From Methanotorris formicicus Mc-S-70 (lineage in GTDB: Archaea > AGJL01 > Methanococci > Methanococcales > Methanococcaceae), in contig NZ_AGJL01000006.1 in assembly GCF_000243455.1 (NCBI RefSeq), positions 1 to 45,575 of the forward strand: a DNA stretch of 45,575 bases, read 5' to 3'. The position numbers were made by a program, and so were the translations under genes. This document shows positions 28,365 to 37,846 of this stretch, one piece after another. Under the pieces are notes generated by a model that saw only the letters and a program-made list of their open reading frames with translations, ran no database searches and was not told the origin of the DNA. Each line of letters starts with the position of its first letter. Position 1 is the first letter of the stretch.

Positions 28365-28781
28365 TTTACTCCACTACAAGAGATATTCCTATAAATATCA
28401 ACACAGCACCAATACAAACCTTAAATGATGGTATCTTACCTAAAATAATTGCTGATAGCATTATTGTAACAAATGGATATATACTTGATATAACAACACC
28501 TTTGATGGAGAAGATATTGATAAACCTTTGTAGAAAAAGTACTGTCCAACAACACCAGCAATTAATGATACCAAAGTTAAGTAAATAAAAACCCTATAAT
28601 CTATCTTCAATGTCATTAGTTTCCCAGTTGAAGTAAATATGAGGGAAATTATTATAAAGTCCATTAATGATTTAATCAGTATTGCTGTTGCTGAGTCAGT
28701 TAGTTCTAAGGCTTTTTTCTCAATTATTGGACATAAACCCCAACATAACGCCGCTAACAATGCAAAAAATTCACCTTTCAT
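28365..28781 (-). pseudogene. Small EamA/DMT-type membrane transporter, frameshifted
   Basis: The ATG at 28781 follows GGGTGATAAG. The frame encodes GEFFALLAALCWGLCPIIEKKAL and further helices of the EamA fold, then goes off-frame after SISSPSK and stops in a nonsense tail. A second frame on the same strand, from about 28505 to the TAA at 28365-28367, continues the family exactly: VVISSIYPFVTIMLSAIILG, then VCIGAVLIFIGISLVVE. One missing base near 28495-28505 explains it. Whole product would be about 139 aa, five helices, as in short COG2510-type proteins. Pseudogene, sequencing error or recoding cannot be separated. Confidence 0.75.
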
Positions 28782-28906
28782 CTTATCACCCAAATAGTTA
28801 AAAAATCAACAATAAAAAATAAATAATGACAGTACTCCATAATAGTCTATATTTAATTTTTATCGATTTTTATGGATTGAGATTTTTAAATAAAAAGAGG
28901 AGGGAA

Positions 28907-30154
28907 ATGATGTTCCTAACTTTGGATGAGTTTGATTTTGATGGAAAAACTGTTTTGTTGAGGGTGGATATAAACAGCCCAATAGATTTGAACACTGGGG
29001 AAGTTTTAGACGATACAAGGATTAAAGCATGTAAAAAAACAATTGAGGAACTCTGCAATAAAAATGCGAGAGTGGTTATTCTTGCTCACCAAAGTAGACC
29101 AGGGAAAAAGGACTTTACAACCTTGGAAATGCATGCAGAAAAACTTTCCGAGGTTTTAGATAGGGAAGTTAGATATATAGATGATATATTTGGCTCTTAT
29201 GCAAGAAACGCTATAAAGAACATGAAAGATGGTGAGATAATACTTCTTGAAAATGTAAGATTCCTTGCAGAGGAGGTTTTAAAAGATTGGAAAAAATGGA
29301 ATGACATAACACCAAAAAAGCAGGCAGAAACACATTTGGTAAAGAAATTGTATCCATTGTGTGACTATTTTGTAAATGATGCGTTTGCAGCAGCACATAG
29401 GGCGCAACCATCTTTGGTGGGCTTTGCATATTATTTACCAATGATTGCCGGAAAGATTATGGAAAAGGAACTGAGTATTTTAAGAAAAGTATTAAAAAAT
29501 CCTGAAAGACCATGCATCTTTGTTTTAGGTGGGGCTAAGGCAGATGATAGTATAAAGGTAATGAAAAATGTTTTAAAAAATGGTTCAGCAGATAGAGTAT
29601 TAACAACAGGAATCGTGGCAAACATCTTTTTAATAGCAAAAGGTTACAAACTTGGTGTAAATGAGAAGGTTATTGAGGATATGGGATTAAAAGACCAAAT
29701 AGACGTTGCAAAAGAATTGTTGGATAAGTATGAAGATAAAATTATAACTCCAATAGATGCTGCTTTAAATGTTGATGGAGAGAGAAAAGAGATTGATTTA
29801 GATTTAGATATTGAAGTAGAATACCCAATCCACGATATTGGGGAAAGGACAATTGAACTATACAGTGAAATTATTAAAGATGCAAAAACAATTGTTGCCA
29901 ACGGTCCAGCAGGGGTGTTTGAAAACAAAAACTTCCTAAAAGGAACAGAAAATATACTAAAAAGCATAGCAAACTCCAAAGCATTTTCCGTTATTGGAGG
30001 GGGACATTTATCCGCCGCTGCAGAGTTGGTTGGTGTTGCTGATAAAATAGGACATATAAGCATTGGAGGAGGAGCGTGCCTTGAGTTTTTAGCAGGAGAA
30101 GAATTGCCAGTTATTGTTATGTTGGAAAAATCCTACCAAAAGTATAGGGGATAA
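28907..30154 (+). CDS. pgk: Phosphoglycerate kinase
   Basis: Interconverts 1,3-bisphosphoglycerate plus ADP with 3-phosphoglycerate plus ATP; gluconeogenic in this organism. N-domain [29 protein letters not shown] and [14 protein letters not shown] bind the substrate; C-domain has [16 protein letters not shown] and a glycine-rich [13 protein letters not shown]. The start is one of two adjacent ATG codons (28907 or 28910) after GGAGGG; the frame extends upstream to 28826 with no support. About 415 aa, the archaeal length. Followed by T-rich sequence. Confidence 0.95.
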   Translation: MMFLTLDEFDFDGKTVLLRVDINSPIDLNTGEVLDDTRIKACKKTIEELCNKNARVVILAHQSRPGKKDFTTLEMHAEKLSEVLDREVRYIDDIFGSYARNAIKNMKDGEIILLENVRFLAEEVLKDWKKWNDITPKKQAETHLVKKLYPLCDYFVNDAFAAAHRAQPSLVGFAYYLPMIAGKIMEKELSILRKVLKNPERPCIFVLGGAKADDSIKVMKNVLKNGSADRVLTTGIVANIFLIAKGYKLGVNEKVIEDMGLKDQIDVAKELLDKYEDKIITPIDAALNVDGERKEIDLDLDIEVEYPIHDIGERTIELYSEIIKDAKTIVANGPAGVFENKNFLKGTENILKSIANSKAFSVIGGGHLSAAAELVGVADKIGHISIGGGACLEFLAGEELPVIVMLEKSYQKYRG

Positions 30155-30276
30155 TTATTTATTTTTCCATGTATTATTTTTTATCTCAATTTAAAAATTT
30201 GGTTAAATAGAAAGTTTTAAAAGTAATGGTATTAAAAATTAGAAAGGCAATATTACCAACGAAAAAAGGGGATTTT

Positions 30277-31248
30277 ATGAATTTGAAAAAATTGGCAGAA
30301 GAGATAAAAAATTTTGAAGGTGTCATAAGAAAAAAGGAAATTAAGAATGTTGTTAGTAATTTTGTTTTTGAGGAGGAATATGATTTTGATATTATCGTTG
30401 ATTTTGGAGATGATGCCGCTGTTGTTGGAATTGATGAGGAAAATGCCATTTTATTGGCAGCAGATGGAATTTGGGGTAAACTTTTGGAAGCAGACCCCTG
30501 GTGGGCTGGTTATTGCTCAGTATTGGTTAATGCAAATGATATAGCGGCAATGGGAGGTAAGCCAATAGCAATGACAAACATCATAAGTATTAAGGATTGC
30601 AGTATTGGGAGAGAGGTTTTAAATGGAGTTAAGGAAGGTGTTAAAAAATTCGGCATTCCTATGGTTGGAGGACATACGCATCCTGATGCACAATGCAATG
30701 TTTTAGATGTTTCTATCACTGGGATTGTTAAGAAGGATTGCATCTTAAGGAGTGATAATGCAAAGATTGGGGATAAAATCATTTTTGCCTATGATTTGGA
30801 TGGAAAGTTGCATGAGAAATTTAAACTCAATTGGGATACAACAACTATGAAATCAAAAAAACTTGTTAGAGAGCAGTTGAAGGCATTAACCATTATTGGA
30901 GAAGAAAAACTTGCAAACTCCTGCAAAGATATAAGCAATCCCGGAGCTATTGGGACTTTAGGAATGCTATTGGAGGTTTCTAAGAAAGGTGGAGTTGTGG
31001 ATATAACAAAGATACCTAAACCAGAAGATGTGCCATTAAACTACTGGCTTAAAGTTTATCCAGGAAGTGCATTTGTGTTTACTGTAAAGGAGGAAAATGT
31101 TAAAAGAATCATTGAGATTTTGGAAGAGGTTAACATAACTGCAGAGGTCTGTGGGGACGTTATAGGGGATAATAGATTAATCATCTCGGATGGAGAAGAG
31201 AATGAAGTTGTCTTTGATTTTGAGAAGGAGTATATTTGCGGATGCTAA
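30277..31248 (+). CDS. AIR-synthase-like protein, probable methanogenesis marker 2
   Basis: PurM/SelD/ThiL superfamily ATP-binding protein. The N-domain has DIIVDFGDDAAVVGI, and ADGIWGKLLEADPWWAGY and VLVNANDIAAMGGKPIAMT match the methanogen family annotated as marker 2. The C-domain carries ISNPGAIGTLGMLLE. It lacks the SelD Cys/Sec nucleophile near the N-terminus, so it is not selenophosphate synthetase; thiamine-monophosphate kinase is a weaker alternative. GGGGAT before ATG 30277 fixes the start over the upstream codon at 30226. The extreme C-terminus CGC is odd. Role unknown. Confidence 0.78.
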   Translation: MNLKKLAEEIKNFEGVIRKKEIKNVVSNFVFEEEYDFDIIVDFGDDAAVVGIDEENAILLAADGIWGKLLEADPWWAGYCSVLVNANDIAAMGGKPIAMTNIISIKDCSIGREVLNGVKEGVKKFGIPMVGGHTHPDAQCNVLDVSITGIVKKDCILRSDNAKIGDKIIFAYDLDGKLHEKFKLNWDTTTMKSKKLVREQLKALTIIGEEKLANSCKDISNPGAIGTLGMLLEVSKKGGVVDITKIPKPEDVPLNYWLKVYPGSAFVFTVKEENVKRIIEILEEVNITAEVCGDVIGDNRLIISDGEENEVVFDFEKEYICGC

Positions 31249-31268
31249 TATTTTAAAAAATAAATCAA

Positions 31269-33947
31269 TTATTTGCTTTTAACAAACTCTATAACCTTAT
31301 TTTTAATTGTCTCAAACTCATCGCCATATTTTCCTTGTGCTAAATGTTCTCTTCCCCCACCCTTTGCAACATATCTTATCAATTCAACCATATCCATATT
31401 TACATTTTCCCCTCTCTTACACAAAATATTTCCATTATCGTTCAATAAAACCACAATAGCGTTATCTACTGCCAAATTATCAGCAATATTTAGCATCTCT
31501 TTTGGATTACCCTCAACCTTCTCAACTAAAACCTTATAATTTCCAACCTCTTCAAACTTATTCATTAACTCGTATTTTTTAAGTTCTCCAATCTTCTTCT
31601 GCAATTCCTCAATAATTTTCCTCTGCTCTTTCCACTCATCAAAGAACCTCTTAACTGTTTTTGGTAACATCTCTGGCGGAATTCCCAAGATTTCACTTGA
31701 TTCTATTAATGTATCTTCCATCTTTTGAATTTCTTCAACTGAATTTATTCCACTTGTGTATTCAATCCTTTCAACACCATCCTGGATCCTTTCAGTTCTC
31801 AAAATCTTTATAAATCCAACTTCTGATGTGTTCTCGCAGTGCGTTCCACCACACGCCTCAATATCAACACCTTCAATCTCAACGATTCTCAAAACATTTC
31901 CTGGGACAACTCCCCCTTGATAAATCCTAAATCCATACTTCTGCTCTGCCTCATTTCTATTCATGAATGTTGATTTTATTGGAATGCCTTTTAAGACGAT
32001 TTCATTTGCAATTCTTTCAATTTCCTTTAACTCCTCCCTGCTAATTCTCTCATAGTGGGTAATATCCAACCTTGCCTTATCAACCTCAACATTTGAACCC
32101 GCCTGCCAAACGTGTTTACCTAAAACCATTTGACATGATGCGTTGATTATGTGTGTTGCTGTGTGATTTCTCATCAACCTCTCTCTATTTTCCCAGTTAA
32201 TGACGCCTTTTACAACATCTCCTTCTTTTAAACCACTAACATCTTTAAGTTTGTGATAGACAATGTTGTTTTTCTTTTGAACCTCTACAACCTCCTTGTC
32301 ATTTATAAATCCAACATCATACTTTTGCCCACCACCTTCTGGATAGAAGAGCGTCTTGTCTAAAATCACATAATTATCAACAATCTTCAATATCTTTGCC
32401 TCAAACCCCTTCTGTTTTGGATTTTTGTAGAATAAAAGTTCTGTTTCTGGAACATCCACATCTGGCAATTCTTCTTTTTTGTCCTTTGTTTCTTCTTTCT
32501 TCTGTTCATGTCTCTCTGCAACTATTGTGTAGAAGTTGTCTGGGATGTTTATTTTTACCTCTTTCTTTGTTTTTTGCCCAATTTCTTTTGCAATATCTTC
32601 AACAACCTCTGGTGGCAATCCATGACTATCATAGAGTTCAATTAAATCATCTAAACCAATCTCATTCTTGGATTTAACCAATCTCTCAACAATTCCTCTC
32701 CCTCTGTTGAGTGTTTGTATGTATTTTTTCTCTTCAACCTCAACAATTTCCATAATGTAATCTTCCATCTCTAAGAGTTCTGGATAAAGGTCTTTTAAGT
32801 TTTCCAATTGCATTTGGATAATATCTTTTAATGATAAAGTTAATCCTGCCTTTTCCATGTATCTCAACGTTTTCCTTAAAACCAACCTTGCCAAATACCC
32901 ATCCTTAACATTTGAAGGAACAATTCCATCCCCAAACATAAATGCCAAGCATCTTGTGTGGTCACCTATTGCGTAGATGTTTTCTAATGGACTTATTAAT
33001 TTATTAAGTTCCTCAACATCCATTCCAATCTTATCAGCAACCCTCTTCCTCAAAATCTTCAAATCACCAACATCCTCAATATCCATTAAGCCTGCAACCT
33101 CTGTAATCTTTGCCAATATTCTATCATCAATATCTTCAATTCCAGCATTTTCCTTCAATTTCTCAACTATATCCCCAAATACTGCATCATAAGCAGTTGG
33201 TGTTCCCTGTGAAGCCCAAACAAACCTCTCAATTCCATAACCAGTATCGACAATCTTTAATGGAATTTCCTTATAATCATTTCCAACTTTCTCATACTGC
33301 ATAAAGACAAGTGTGGCTAGTTCAACACCGTGCGTAATAACCTCATAGCATGGTCCAGCATTCCCTCCTCCTTCCCACCAACTTTCTATGAACGTTAATG
33401 ATTTCTCATCAATACCAAGTTTTTTCATGAAGTTAAAGCATAACTCAACGGTTTTATCTGTCCAGTATTTGAAATCATCTTCTTTGTTAAATGCATGGTG
33501 CCCTCCCATTGTAAAGCACGTCATGTGCCTTCCAGTTCTCCCAACATTGTCAATATCGTTCAACCTAATACATGGTTGGGCAATTACCAATGGATTCGCT
33601 ATTGGCTCAACAATTCCCTTTGTTACCCATGGTTGGAATACAGCGATTGAAGCAATGGTTAAAAGTATGTCGTCTCTCCACCTTCTTGCCGTGACTGGGT
33701 ATCTTTTTATTGGTGTGTGCCCATTTTCTGCAAAGAAATTTAAAAATTCCTTAACCATCTCATTGTATGTGTATTTTTTCTTTGTTATTGGATTGCCAAT
33801 GAATGTATAAACATCACATGGACTGTCTCCACATGTTTCCCTATCATCATCCAAAGTCCAGAAGTATTGCCCACATTTCTTACATTTTTTTCTTACAAAT
33901 CCCAAATCTTCAAAAAGTTTAACCTTATAATCGTGCTTTACCTCCAT
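31269..33947 (-). CDS. alaS: Alanyl-tRNA synthetase (archaeal type)
   Basis: Charges tRNA-Ala. Class II catalytic core ([36 protein letters not shown]), preceded by an archaeal N-terminal CxxC...C zinc segment ([19 protein letters not shown]). Editing domain has [11 protein letters not shown] (HxxxH) and [16 protein letters not shown] (CxxxH), the zinc site for clearing Ser/Gly. The C-terminal oligomerisation domain ends in [16 protein letters not shown]. 892-893 aa. Two adjacent ATG codons: 33947 lies five bases after GGTG and is preferred over 33950. Confidence 0.95.
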   Translation of the reverse strand: MEVKHDYKVKLFEDLGFVRKKCKKCGQYFWTLDDDRETCGDSPCDVYTFIGNPITKKKYTYNEMVKEFLNFFAENGHTPIKRYPVTARRWRDDILLTIASIAVFQPWVTKGIVEPIANPLVIAQPCIRLNDIDNVGRTGRHMTCFTMGGHHAFNKEDDFKYWTDKTVELCFNFMKKLGIDEKSLTFIESWWEGGGNAGPCYEVITHGVELATLVFMQYEKVGNDYKEIPLKIVDTGYGIERFVWASQGTPTAYDAVFGDIVEKLKENAGIEDIDDRILAKITEVAGLMDIEDVGDLKILRKRVADKIGMDVEELNKLISPLENIYAIGDHTRCLAFMFGDGIVPSNVKDGYLARLVLRKTLRYMEKAGLTLSLKDIIQMQLENLKDLYPELLEMEDYIMEIVEVEEKKYIQTLNRGRGIVERLVKSKNEIGLDDLIELYDSHGLPPEVVEDIAKEIGQKTKKEVKINIPDNFYTIVAERHEQKKEETKDKKEELPDVDVPETELLFYKNPKQKGFEAKILKIVDNYVILDKTLFYPEGGGQKYDVGFINDKEVVEVQKKNNIVYHKLKDVSGLKEGDVVKGVINWENRERLMRNHTATHIINASCQMVLGKHVWQAGSNVEVDKARLDITHYERISREELKEIERIANEIVLKGIPIKSTFMNRNEAEQKYGFRIYQGGVVPGNVLRIVEIEGVDIEACGGTHCENTSEVGFIKILRTERIQDGVERIEYTSGINSVEEIQKMEDTLIESSEILGIPPEMLPKTVKRFFDEWKEQRKIIEELQKKIGELKKYELMNKFEEVGNYKVLVEKVEGNPKEMLNIADNLAVDNAIVVLLNDNGNILCKRGENVNMDMVELIRYVAKGGGREHLAQGKYGDEFETIKNKVIEFVKSK

Positions 33948-33950
33948 CAT

Positions 33951-34072
33951 ATCACCAAATGAACTTTATAGTCGTCTGCAATTAAATGATATTTAACCTA
34001 CTTAAATTTAAATCATGTTGTTGGACGTTCCTCAAATTGAAATTTAAGATTAAGATTTATGCTTATTTAAGA
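33951..34072. other. Short intergenic region between trmY and alaS
   Basis: 122 AT-rich bases on the way from the trmY stop to the alaS start, likely holding the alaS promoter. TATAGTCGTCTGCA at 33968-33981 resembles the recurrent TATAGTYGTTTGCG motif with two changes. No RNA gene seen. Confidence 0.35.
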
Positions 34073-34693
34073 TTATTTAAATCTTTTGTCTAAAATATTA
34101 TGAACAATAACAATGCAATGGTCTGCATGCAACTCCAATGGAGACAAAGATACTTTTTCTGCTCCAATATCCTCTAAAAAATCCTCATCCTCTTCTCCAA
34201 TACCAATATGATCCCCCAAAATAAACACAACATCTTCATTTTCACCAATCTTAACATTTTCAAAATCTTCTCCCGCTTTATGCAAATATAAAATTCTTTT
34301 TCCTTCATTCTTTTTCTCTAAAATAATCTCTCTAAATTCTTTCTTAGATACGCAAATTCCTGGTGTGGATTCTATCCATTCGGTTCTTTTATTTTCTGGA
34401 GTTTCTTCAAATTTTTTTAGTGCCTTTTTTATAAATATGGCTATATTTCTTTCATCTGGGGAAACTTTTTTTAACTCACCTCCAACAAACTTTATTGCAA
34501 CTGGTGGATTTGGTTCACCATAAAAAACTGCATAAAAAACAACATCTCTCCTAATATCATGAGATAAGAAAAAAGCACTACTAACACACCTACAAACCAA
34601 ATCCAACCTTCCGCAACTTCCTGGAAGGTCTTTTAAATTTATATTAGAGGAAGTTATTGTTTTATTTGCCTTGAAAATAAATTCTCTCAACAT
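34073..34693 (-). CDS. trmY: tRNA (pseudouridine54-N1)-methyltransferase
   Basis: Makes 1-methylpseudouridine at position 54 of the T-loop in archaeal tRNA. SPOUT-fold family TrmY, recognised from [32 protein letters not shown] (in parts), [18 protein letters not shown] and the SAM-binding knot [15 protein letters not shown] with [13 protein letters not shown]. 206 aa. GAGGTGA lies just before ATG-TTG; the TTG at 34690 is an alternative start. Two bases after azlD, so it rides on the azl operon. Confidence 0.9.
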   Translation of the reverse strand: MLREFIFKANKTITSSNINLKDLPGSCGRLDLVCRCVSSAFFLSHDIRRDVVFYAVFYGEPNPPVAIKFVGGELKKVSPDERNIAIFIKKALKKFEETPENKRTEWIESTPGICVSKKEFREIILEKKNEGKRILYLHKAGEDFENVKIGENEDVVFILGDHIGIGEEDEDFLEDIGAEKVSLSPLELHADHCIVIVHNILDKRFK

Positions 34694-34694
34694 T

Positions 34695-35003
34695 TCACCT
34701 CAAAATTGTTAGTATCAAATGAACAACTATTCCAATCAATATTGAAATTCCAAAATTTTCCCATTTTTTGTACGATAGGAATACGAATATTAAAGCAATT
34801 ATATCTATACATAAATTTTCCAATTTTATGGGAAAAGACACTAATGAAGTAACAAAAAGTGCAGATATGATAGCAGAGGATGAATAGGCAAAATACTCAT
34901 TCACACCTTTTAATTTTTTAAATCTCTTATTAAATATTATTGGCAATAACCTCATTAAATATGTCCCAATTGAGACAACCAATATTGCTAAATAATGTTT
35001 CAT
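34695..35003 (-). CDS. azlD: AzlD, small subunit of branched-chain amino acid exporter
   Basis: 102 residues with four hydrophobic helices, beginning [22 protein letters not shown], the pattern of the AzlD family. Works with the adjacent AzlC to export branched-chain amino acids or analogues across the membrane. GGGATAAC precedes the ATG; azlC ends one base before it. Confidence 0.85.
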   Translation of the reverse strand: MKHYLAILVVSIGTYLMRLLPIIFNKRFKKLKGVNEYFAYSSSAIISALFVTSLVSFPIKLENLCIDIIALIFVFLSYKKWENFGISILIGIVVHLILTILR

Positions 35004-35004
35004 G

Positions 35005-35652
35005 TTATCCCAATCTTATTTTTTTATTTTTTAACACTACCAACGGGCTTAAAATGCCCGCAACCAATATGCCAATTGATGGATAACCAAAATAACAAAA
35101 CACCAATGCAATAACCCCTCCAACCGCTATTGATAAACCTGATTTTTTAAGATTTGGGATTAACAAGATAAAATACAATGCAGTTAATGAAAATAACAAA
35201 GAAAGGGTGATAATCTCATTGGATAATAAAATATCTCCCCCAAAAATTCCAATTAGCGTCCCTAAAATCCAAGATAAGTAACTTCCAACCTCTAAACCCA
35301 ATATGTACTTCTCATCCTTTTCCTTTGATGATATAGAAGATGCAAAAACCTCATCAGTTAAACCATAAGCGGTTATAAACCTTTTTTTTAAATCAAACTT
35401 CTGAGAGATGAGATGACTATAAATTATATGCCTCAAGTTTAAAATTAAGGCAACAGATACTGCATCAATAACTGAGTAAGGCAATAGAGAAATTAAAGCA
35501 AACTGACTCGCCCCTGCGAAGATTAAGGCAGAGATTAAAAATATTTCAACCTTACTAAATCCTAAAGCCAATGTAGAGATCCCAAAAGTAATGGCAACTG
35601 GTAAATAACCAATAGCAATTGGAAGACTCCTAACTAACCCTCTTTTAAACAT
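35005..35652 (-). CDS. azlC: AzlC, large subunit of branched-chain amino acid exporter
   Basis: 215 residues, about six membrane helices. Family blocks: RGLVRSLPIAIGYLPVAITFG, GASQFALISLL, AVALILNLRHIIYS, FITAYGLTDEVFA. Pairs with AzlD. Lies nine bases after the XRE-cupin regulator and one base before azlD, in one operon; this strongly suggests that the regulator controls it. GGTTGGGAAT precedes the ATG. Confidence 0.88.
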   Translation of the reverse strand: MFKRGLVRSLPIAIGYLPVAITFGISTLALGFSKVEIFLISALIFAGASQFALISLLPYSVIDAVSVALILNLRHIIYSHLISQKFDLKKRFITAYGLTDEVFASSISSKEKDEKYILGLEVGSYLSWILGTLIGIFGGDILLSNEIITLSLLFSLTALYFILLIPNLKKSGLSIAVGGVIALVFCYFGYPSIGILVAGILSPLVVLKNKKIRLG

Positions 35653-35661
35653 ATTCCCAAC

Positions 35662-36204
35662 CTAAAATAAACTTTTAATTTTCACAATCTCCGTTGGAGA
35701 GTAGATTATCACAACAACTGCTGAAACCTCTTTGTTTAATGCCTTATAGATATGGGGAACATCTCCACAAAATTCAATCTCTTCCCCAACCTTCAAATGC
35801 TTTGGAGAACTTTTAGAGCCAACAATCATCTCCCCCTTCACAACCAAAACTCTCTCAATAACTCCTTTTTTGTGTGGTTTTGCTTCTCTAACACTATTTG
35901 CCTTTAATTTCATTAAATAAACCTCAATTTTTTTATTCTCTGATTGTTCTATCAACTTTACAGTTATCCCTGATTCATCGACTTCATTAAACTCTTTTGG
36001 CAGTAATTCTCCAAAAGGAACATTTAATGCATCCCCTATTGCCCATAGTGTTGAGATTGTCGGATTTGCATTTCCAGATTCTATGCTCGATAATGTTGAT
36101 TTTGAGATTTTGGCAAGTTCTGCAAGTTTAGATAATGATATTCCTTTCTCTTTTCTTAATTTTGATATTCTTTTCCCAATAATTTTTGAGATGTTGTTGT
36201 TCAT
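35662..36204 (-). CDS. XRE-family regulator with C-terminal cupin domain
   Basis: Transcription regulator. HTH at residues 8-60 (RISKLRKEKGISLSKLAEL, ISKSTLSSIESGNANPTIST). The C-terminal cupin (AKPHKKGVIERVLVVKGEM, LKVGEEIEFCGDVPHIY) binds a small effector; in similar bacterial pairs this is an amino acid. ATG 36204 is chosen, with TGTGAT upstream; a further frame to 36216 lacks a ribosome site. It leads the azlCD-trmY operon and probably represses itself through the inverted repeat at 36228-36247. Confidence 0.85.
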   Translation of the reverse strand: MNNNISKIIGKRISKLRKEKGISLSKLAELAKISKSTLSSIESGNANPTISTLWAIGDALNVPFGELLPKEFNEVDESGITVKLIEQSENKKIEVYLMKLKANSVREAKPHKKGVIERVLVVKGEMIVGSKSSPKHLKVGEEIEFCGDVPHIYKALNKEVSAVVVIIYSPTEIVKIKSLF

Positions 36205-36227
36205 TATATCACACATTTTGTTATATA

Positions 36228-36259
36228 TTGTTCGTTATATAGAACAAAGAGTATATAAA
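36228..36259 (-). promoter_or_regulatory. Promoter and probable operator of the XRE-azlCD operon
   Basis: TATA box TTTATATAC on the minus strand (36251-36259) predicts a start near 36228. Immediately after it is the perfect inverted repeat TTGTTC-8 bases-GAACAA (36228-36247), so a protein bound here would block initiation. Autoregulation by the cupin regulator is inference. Confidence 0.55.
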
Positions 36260-36321
36260 GTTTTTTATAAAGCAAATGATGCACAACAGTAAAGTTTAAA
36301 TATCTTTTTAAGTATAGGATA

Positions 36322-36450
36322 AGTACCATTTAATGTTAGATTTAGATGCCTACTTCTGTTGGGTAAGAAGTTATTATTATATTCATTATAATGATCTTAC
36401 CCAACAGGCCCTTTGGGCTGGGAACCGTCGAAAAAACTTGAGGTGAAAAA
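36322..36450 (+). promoter_or_regulatory. Structured 5' leader of rpsO
   Basis: A TATA-like AAAGTTTAAATA near 36292 predicts a start around 36320, about 130 bases before rpsO. CTGTTGGGTAAG (36356-36367) pairs perfectly with CTTACCCAACAG (36396-36407); above it an AT stem of about nine pairs (one mismatch or G-U) is separated by a five-base bulge. A second hairpin GCCC-TTT-GGGC (36408-36418) follows at once. The 12-pair stem is strong for an AT-rich leader and suggests autoregulation or a separate small RNA. Confidence 0.55.
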
Positions 36451-36906
36451 ATGGCAAGACTTCACTCAGATAGAAGAGGTTCCTCCGGTTCAAAGAGGCC
36501 TATGAGGAAAGAAGTTCCTGAATGGGTCACTTTGAAACCAGAGGAAGTTGAAGAATTGGTTGTTAAATTAGCAAAAGAAGGTTATCAATCAGCAATGATT
36601 GGAATGATATTGAGAGATAACTATGGGATCCCTGATGTTAAGTTGATTACTGGAAAGAAAATATCAAAAATAATGAAGGAAAATGGTATATATCCAGAAG
36701 TTCCAGAAGATTTACTTAATTTAATGAGAAGAGCAGTTAATTTAAGAAACCACTTAGAACAAAACCCAAAAGATTTACACTCAAAGAGAGGATTGCAATT
36801 AATTGAATCAAAAATTAGAAGGTTGGTTAAATATTACAAGGAAAAAGGAGTACTACCAATGGATTGGAGATACACACCAGAAAAAGCAAGATTATTGGTC
36901 GAATAA
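36451..36906 (+). CDS. rpsO: Small ribosomal subunit protein uS15 (archaeal)
   Basis: 151 residues, archaeal/eukaryotic-type uS15 with N-terminal extension ([20 protein letters not shown]). Core: [32 protein letters not shown], then the rRNA-binding [20 protein letters not shown] and [17 protein letters not shown]. Binds the central domain of 16S rRNA. GAGGTGAAAAA precedes ATG. Transcribed alone behind a hairpin-rich leader; a T-rich tract follows. Confidence 0.95.
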   Translation: MARLHSDRRGSSGSKRPMRKEVPEWVTLKPEEVEELVVKLAKEGYQSAMIGMILRDNYGIPDVKLITGKKISKIMKENGIYPEVPEDLLNLMRRAVNLRNHLEQNPKDLHSKRGLQLIESKIRRLVKYYKEKGVLPMDWRYTPEKARLLVE

Positions 36907-36913
36907 TCCAACA

Positions 36914-36940
36914 ATTTTTCTTTTTATTTTTTATTTTGTT
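36914..36940 (+). terminator. T-rich terminator after rpsO
   Basis: 27 bases, almost all T, starting eight bases after the rpsO stop codon. Confidence 0.5.
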
Positions 36941-37045
36941 AGGATATATTAATTTATTTAAATTAATGGTTGAATAACCAAAAAATATATTGGGAAGTAA
37001 TCAAAAACATATTAAGATTAAAAAGATTATTAATGTATTCTTGCT

Positions 37046-37141
37046 GACCTCCTCTCCGCCCTAAAGGGCGAAGGTTCTGACACAGAACACCCCACTACCT
37101 ACCGTCGCCAGTAGGTCACAGGGCAGGGTCAGATCTGCCCT
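37046..37141. other. GC-rich block of four tandem hairpins before the TnpB remnant
   Basis: In an AT-rich context this 96-base block is far richer in G and C. It folds into four consecutive perfect stems: CGCCCT/AGGGCG (37057-37070), GTTCTG/CAGAAC (37074-37088), ACCTAC/GTAGGT (37097-37116), AGGGCAG/CTGCCCT (37120-37141). GC islands in hyperthermophile genomes usually mark structured RNA. Its first part resembles the hairpin ends of IS200/IS605 elements, so it may be the end of such an element rather than an independent RNA. Confidence 0.6.
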
Positions 37142-37823
37142 CAATAAACAATAGTTGCTTTTTTTTATATATAATAAAAAGGAAGGTAATGATTACTATG
37201 CTTATTTGTCTAAAGTTAAAGAAAAAGGGCCGTATAAACAAACTCTATGGTTTGGTGTTGATTTGGGGGTTTATAATTTGGTTGTCATTGCAGATAATAA
37301 GGGAGAGAGTTTAAGGTTTGATGGGGAAATAGTTAAAGGGCATAAGAGAAGATTAAAAAAGAAAGAGTTTAACAAATATACGAAAGTGGGTAATAAAATT
37401 AGCAATTACTCAAGATATATTAATCATGTAATTTCTAAGGAGATTGTTAAAAAGGCGAAGCAGTATAATGCTGGGATTGTGTTAGAGAAGTTAAAGGGAT
37501 TGAAAAAGAGTAAGTTGAATAACTCAACACCAAAAAATATTAGGAGGGTATTACATATATGGAGTTATGCTGATTTAATTGAAAAGATAGAATACAAAGC
37601 AAATTTAGAAGGGGTTCCAGTTGTTGAGGTCTCTCCAAGAAATACTTCTAAAACATGTAGTCGGTGTGGTTATGTTAATAGAAGGTTGAAGAATGAGAGG
37701 ATTTTTATTTGTTCGAAATGTGGTTTAGAGATTGATAGAGATTTAAATGCGGCAATTAATATTGCTAAGAAAGTAGCTTCTAAGCAAGTTTAATTCCTCT
37801 TCGCCTTAAAAGGAGAAATTCCT
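37051..37823 (+). repeat. Diverged 28-base direct repeat flanking the TnpB remnant
   Basis: 37051-37078 and 37796-37823 align without gaps at 21 of 28 positions (for example CGCCCTAAAGGG versus CGCCTTAAAAGG). The second copy begins three bases after the TnpB stop codon, where IS605-type right-end hairpins sit. Confidence 0.6.
37155..37793 (+). CDS. tnpB: TnpB of IS200/IS605 type, N-terminally truncated
   Basis: RNA-guided nuclease family of IS200/IS605 elements, ancestral to Cas12. Of the usual 370-400 residues only the RuvC half remains (212 aa from TTG 37155). Catalytic acids are all present: Asp36 in GVDLGVYNL, Glu111 in IVLEKLKGL, Asp196 in DRDLNAAINIA. The zinc finger is intact (Cys168, 171, 186, 189). 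Missing are the N-terminal 150 or so residues that bind guide RNA and target motif. No tnpA is nearby. No good ribosome site is seen, so it is probably a decayed copy; it lies 53 bases before aroC. An omega-type guide RNA could in principle come from the 3' end. Confidence 0.8.
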   Translation: MLFFIYNKKEGNDYYAYLSKVKEKGPYKQTLWFGVDLGVYNLVVIADNKGESLRFDGEIVKGHKRRLKKKEFNKYTKVGNKISNYSRYINHVISKEIVKKAKQYNAGIVLEKLKGLKKSKLNNSTPKNIRRVLHIWSYADLIEKIEYKANLEGVPVVEVSPRNTSKTCSRCGYVNRRLKNERIFICSKCGLEIDRDLNAAINIAKKVASKQV

Positions 37824-37846
37824 TAGAGACAAATAATGGTGATGAT

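Noticed and set aside
28355-28588. Plus-strand frame of 77 codons over the EamA gene
   Set aside because: The minus strand reads as transporter sequence across the same bases, so this frame is a shadow.
30277-31248. Selenophosphate synthetase (SelD)
   Set aside because: No Cys/Sec with the glycine-rich loop at the N-terminus; the conserved blocks fit the methanogenesis marker 2 family better.
36350-36430. tRNA or H/ACA guide RNA before rpsO
   Set aside because: No cloverleaf or T-loop; the long stem has a bulge on one side only and no pseudouridylation pocket with an ACA end at the right distance.
37155-37793. Miniature Cas12-type effector of an active system
   Set aside because: No crRNA array or adaptation genes, and the guide-binding half is missing; a TnpB remnant is the simpler reading.
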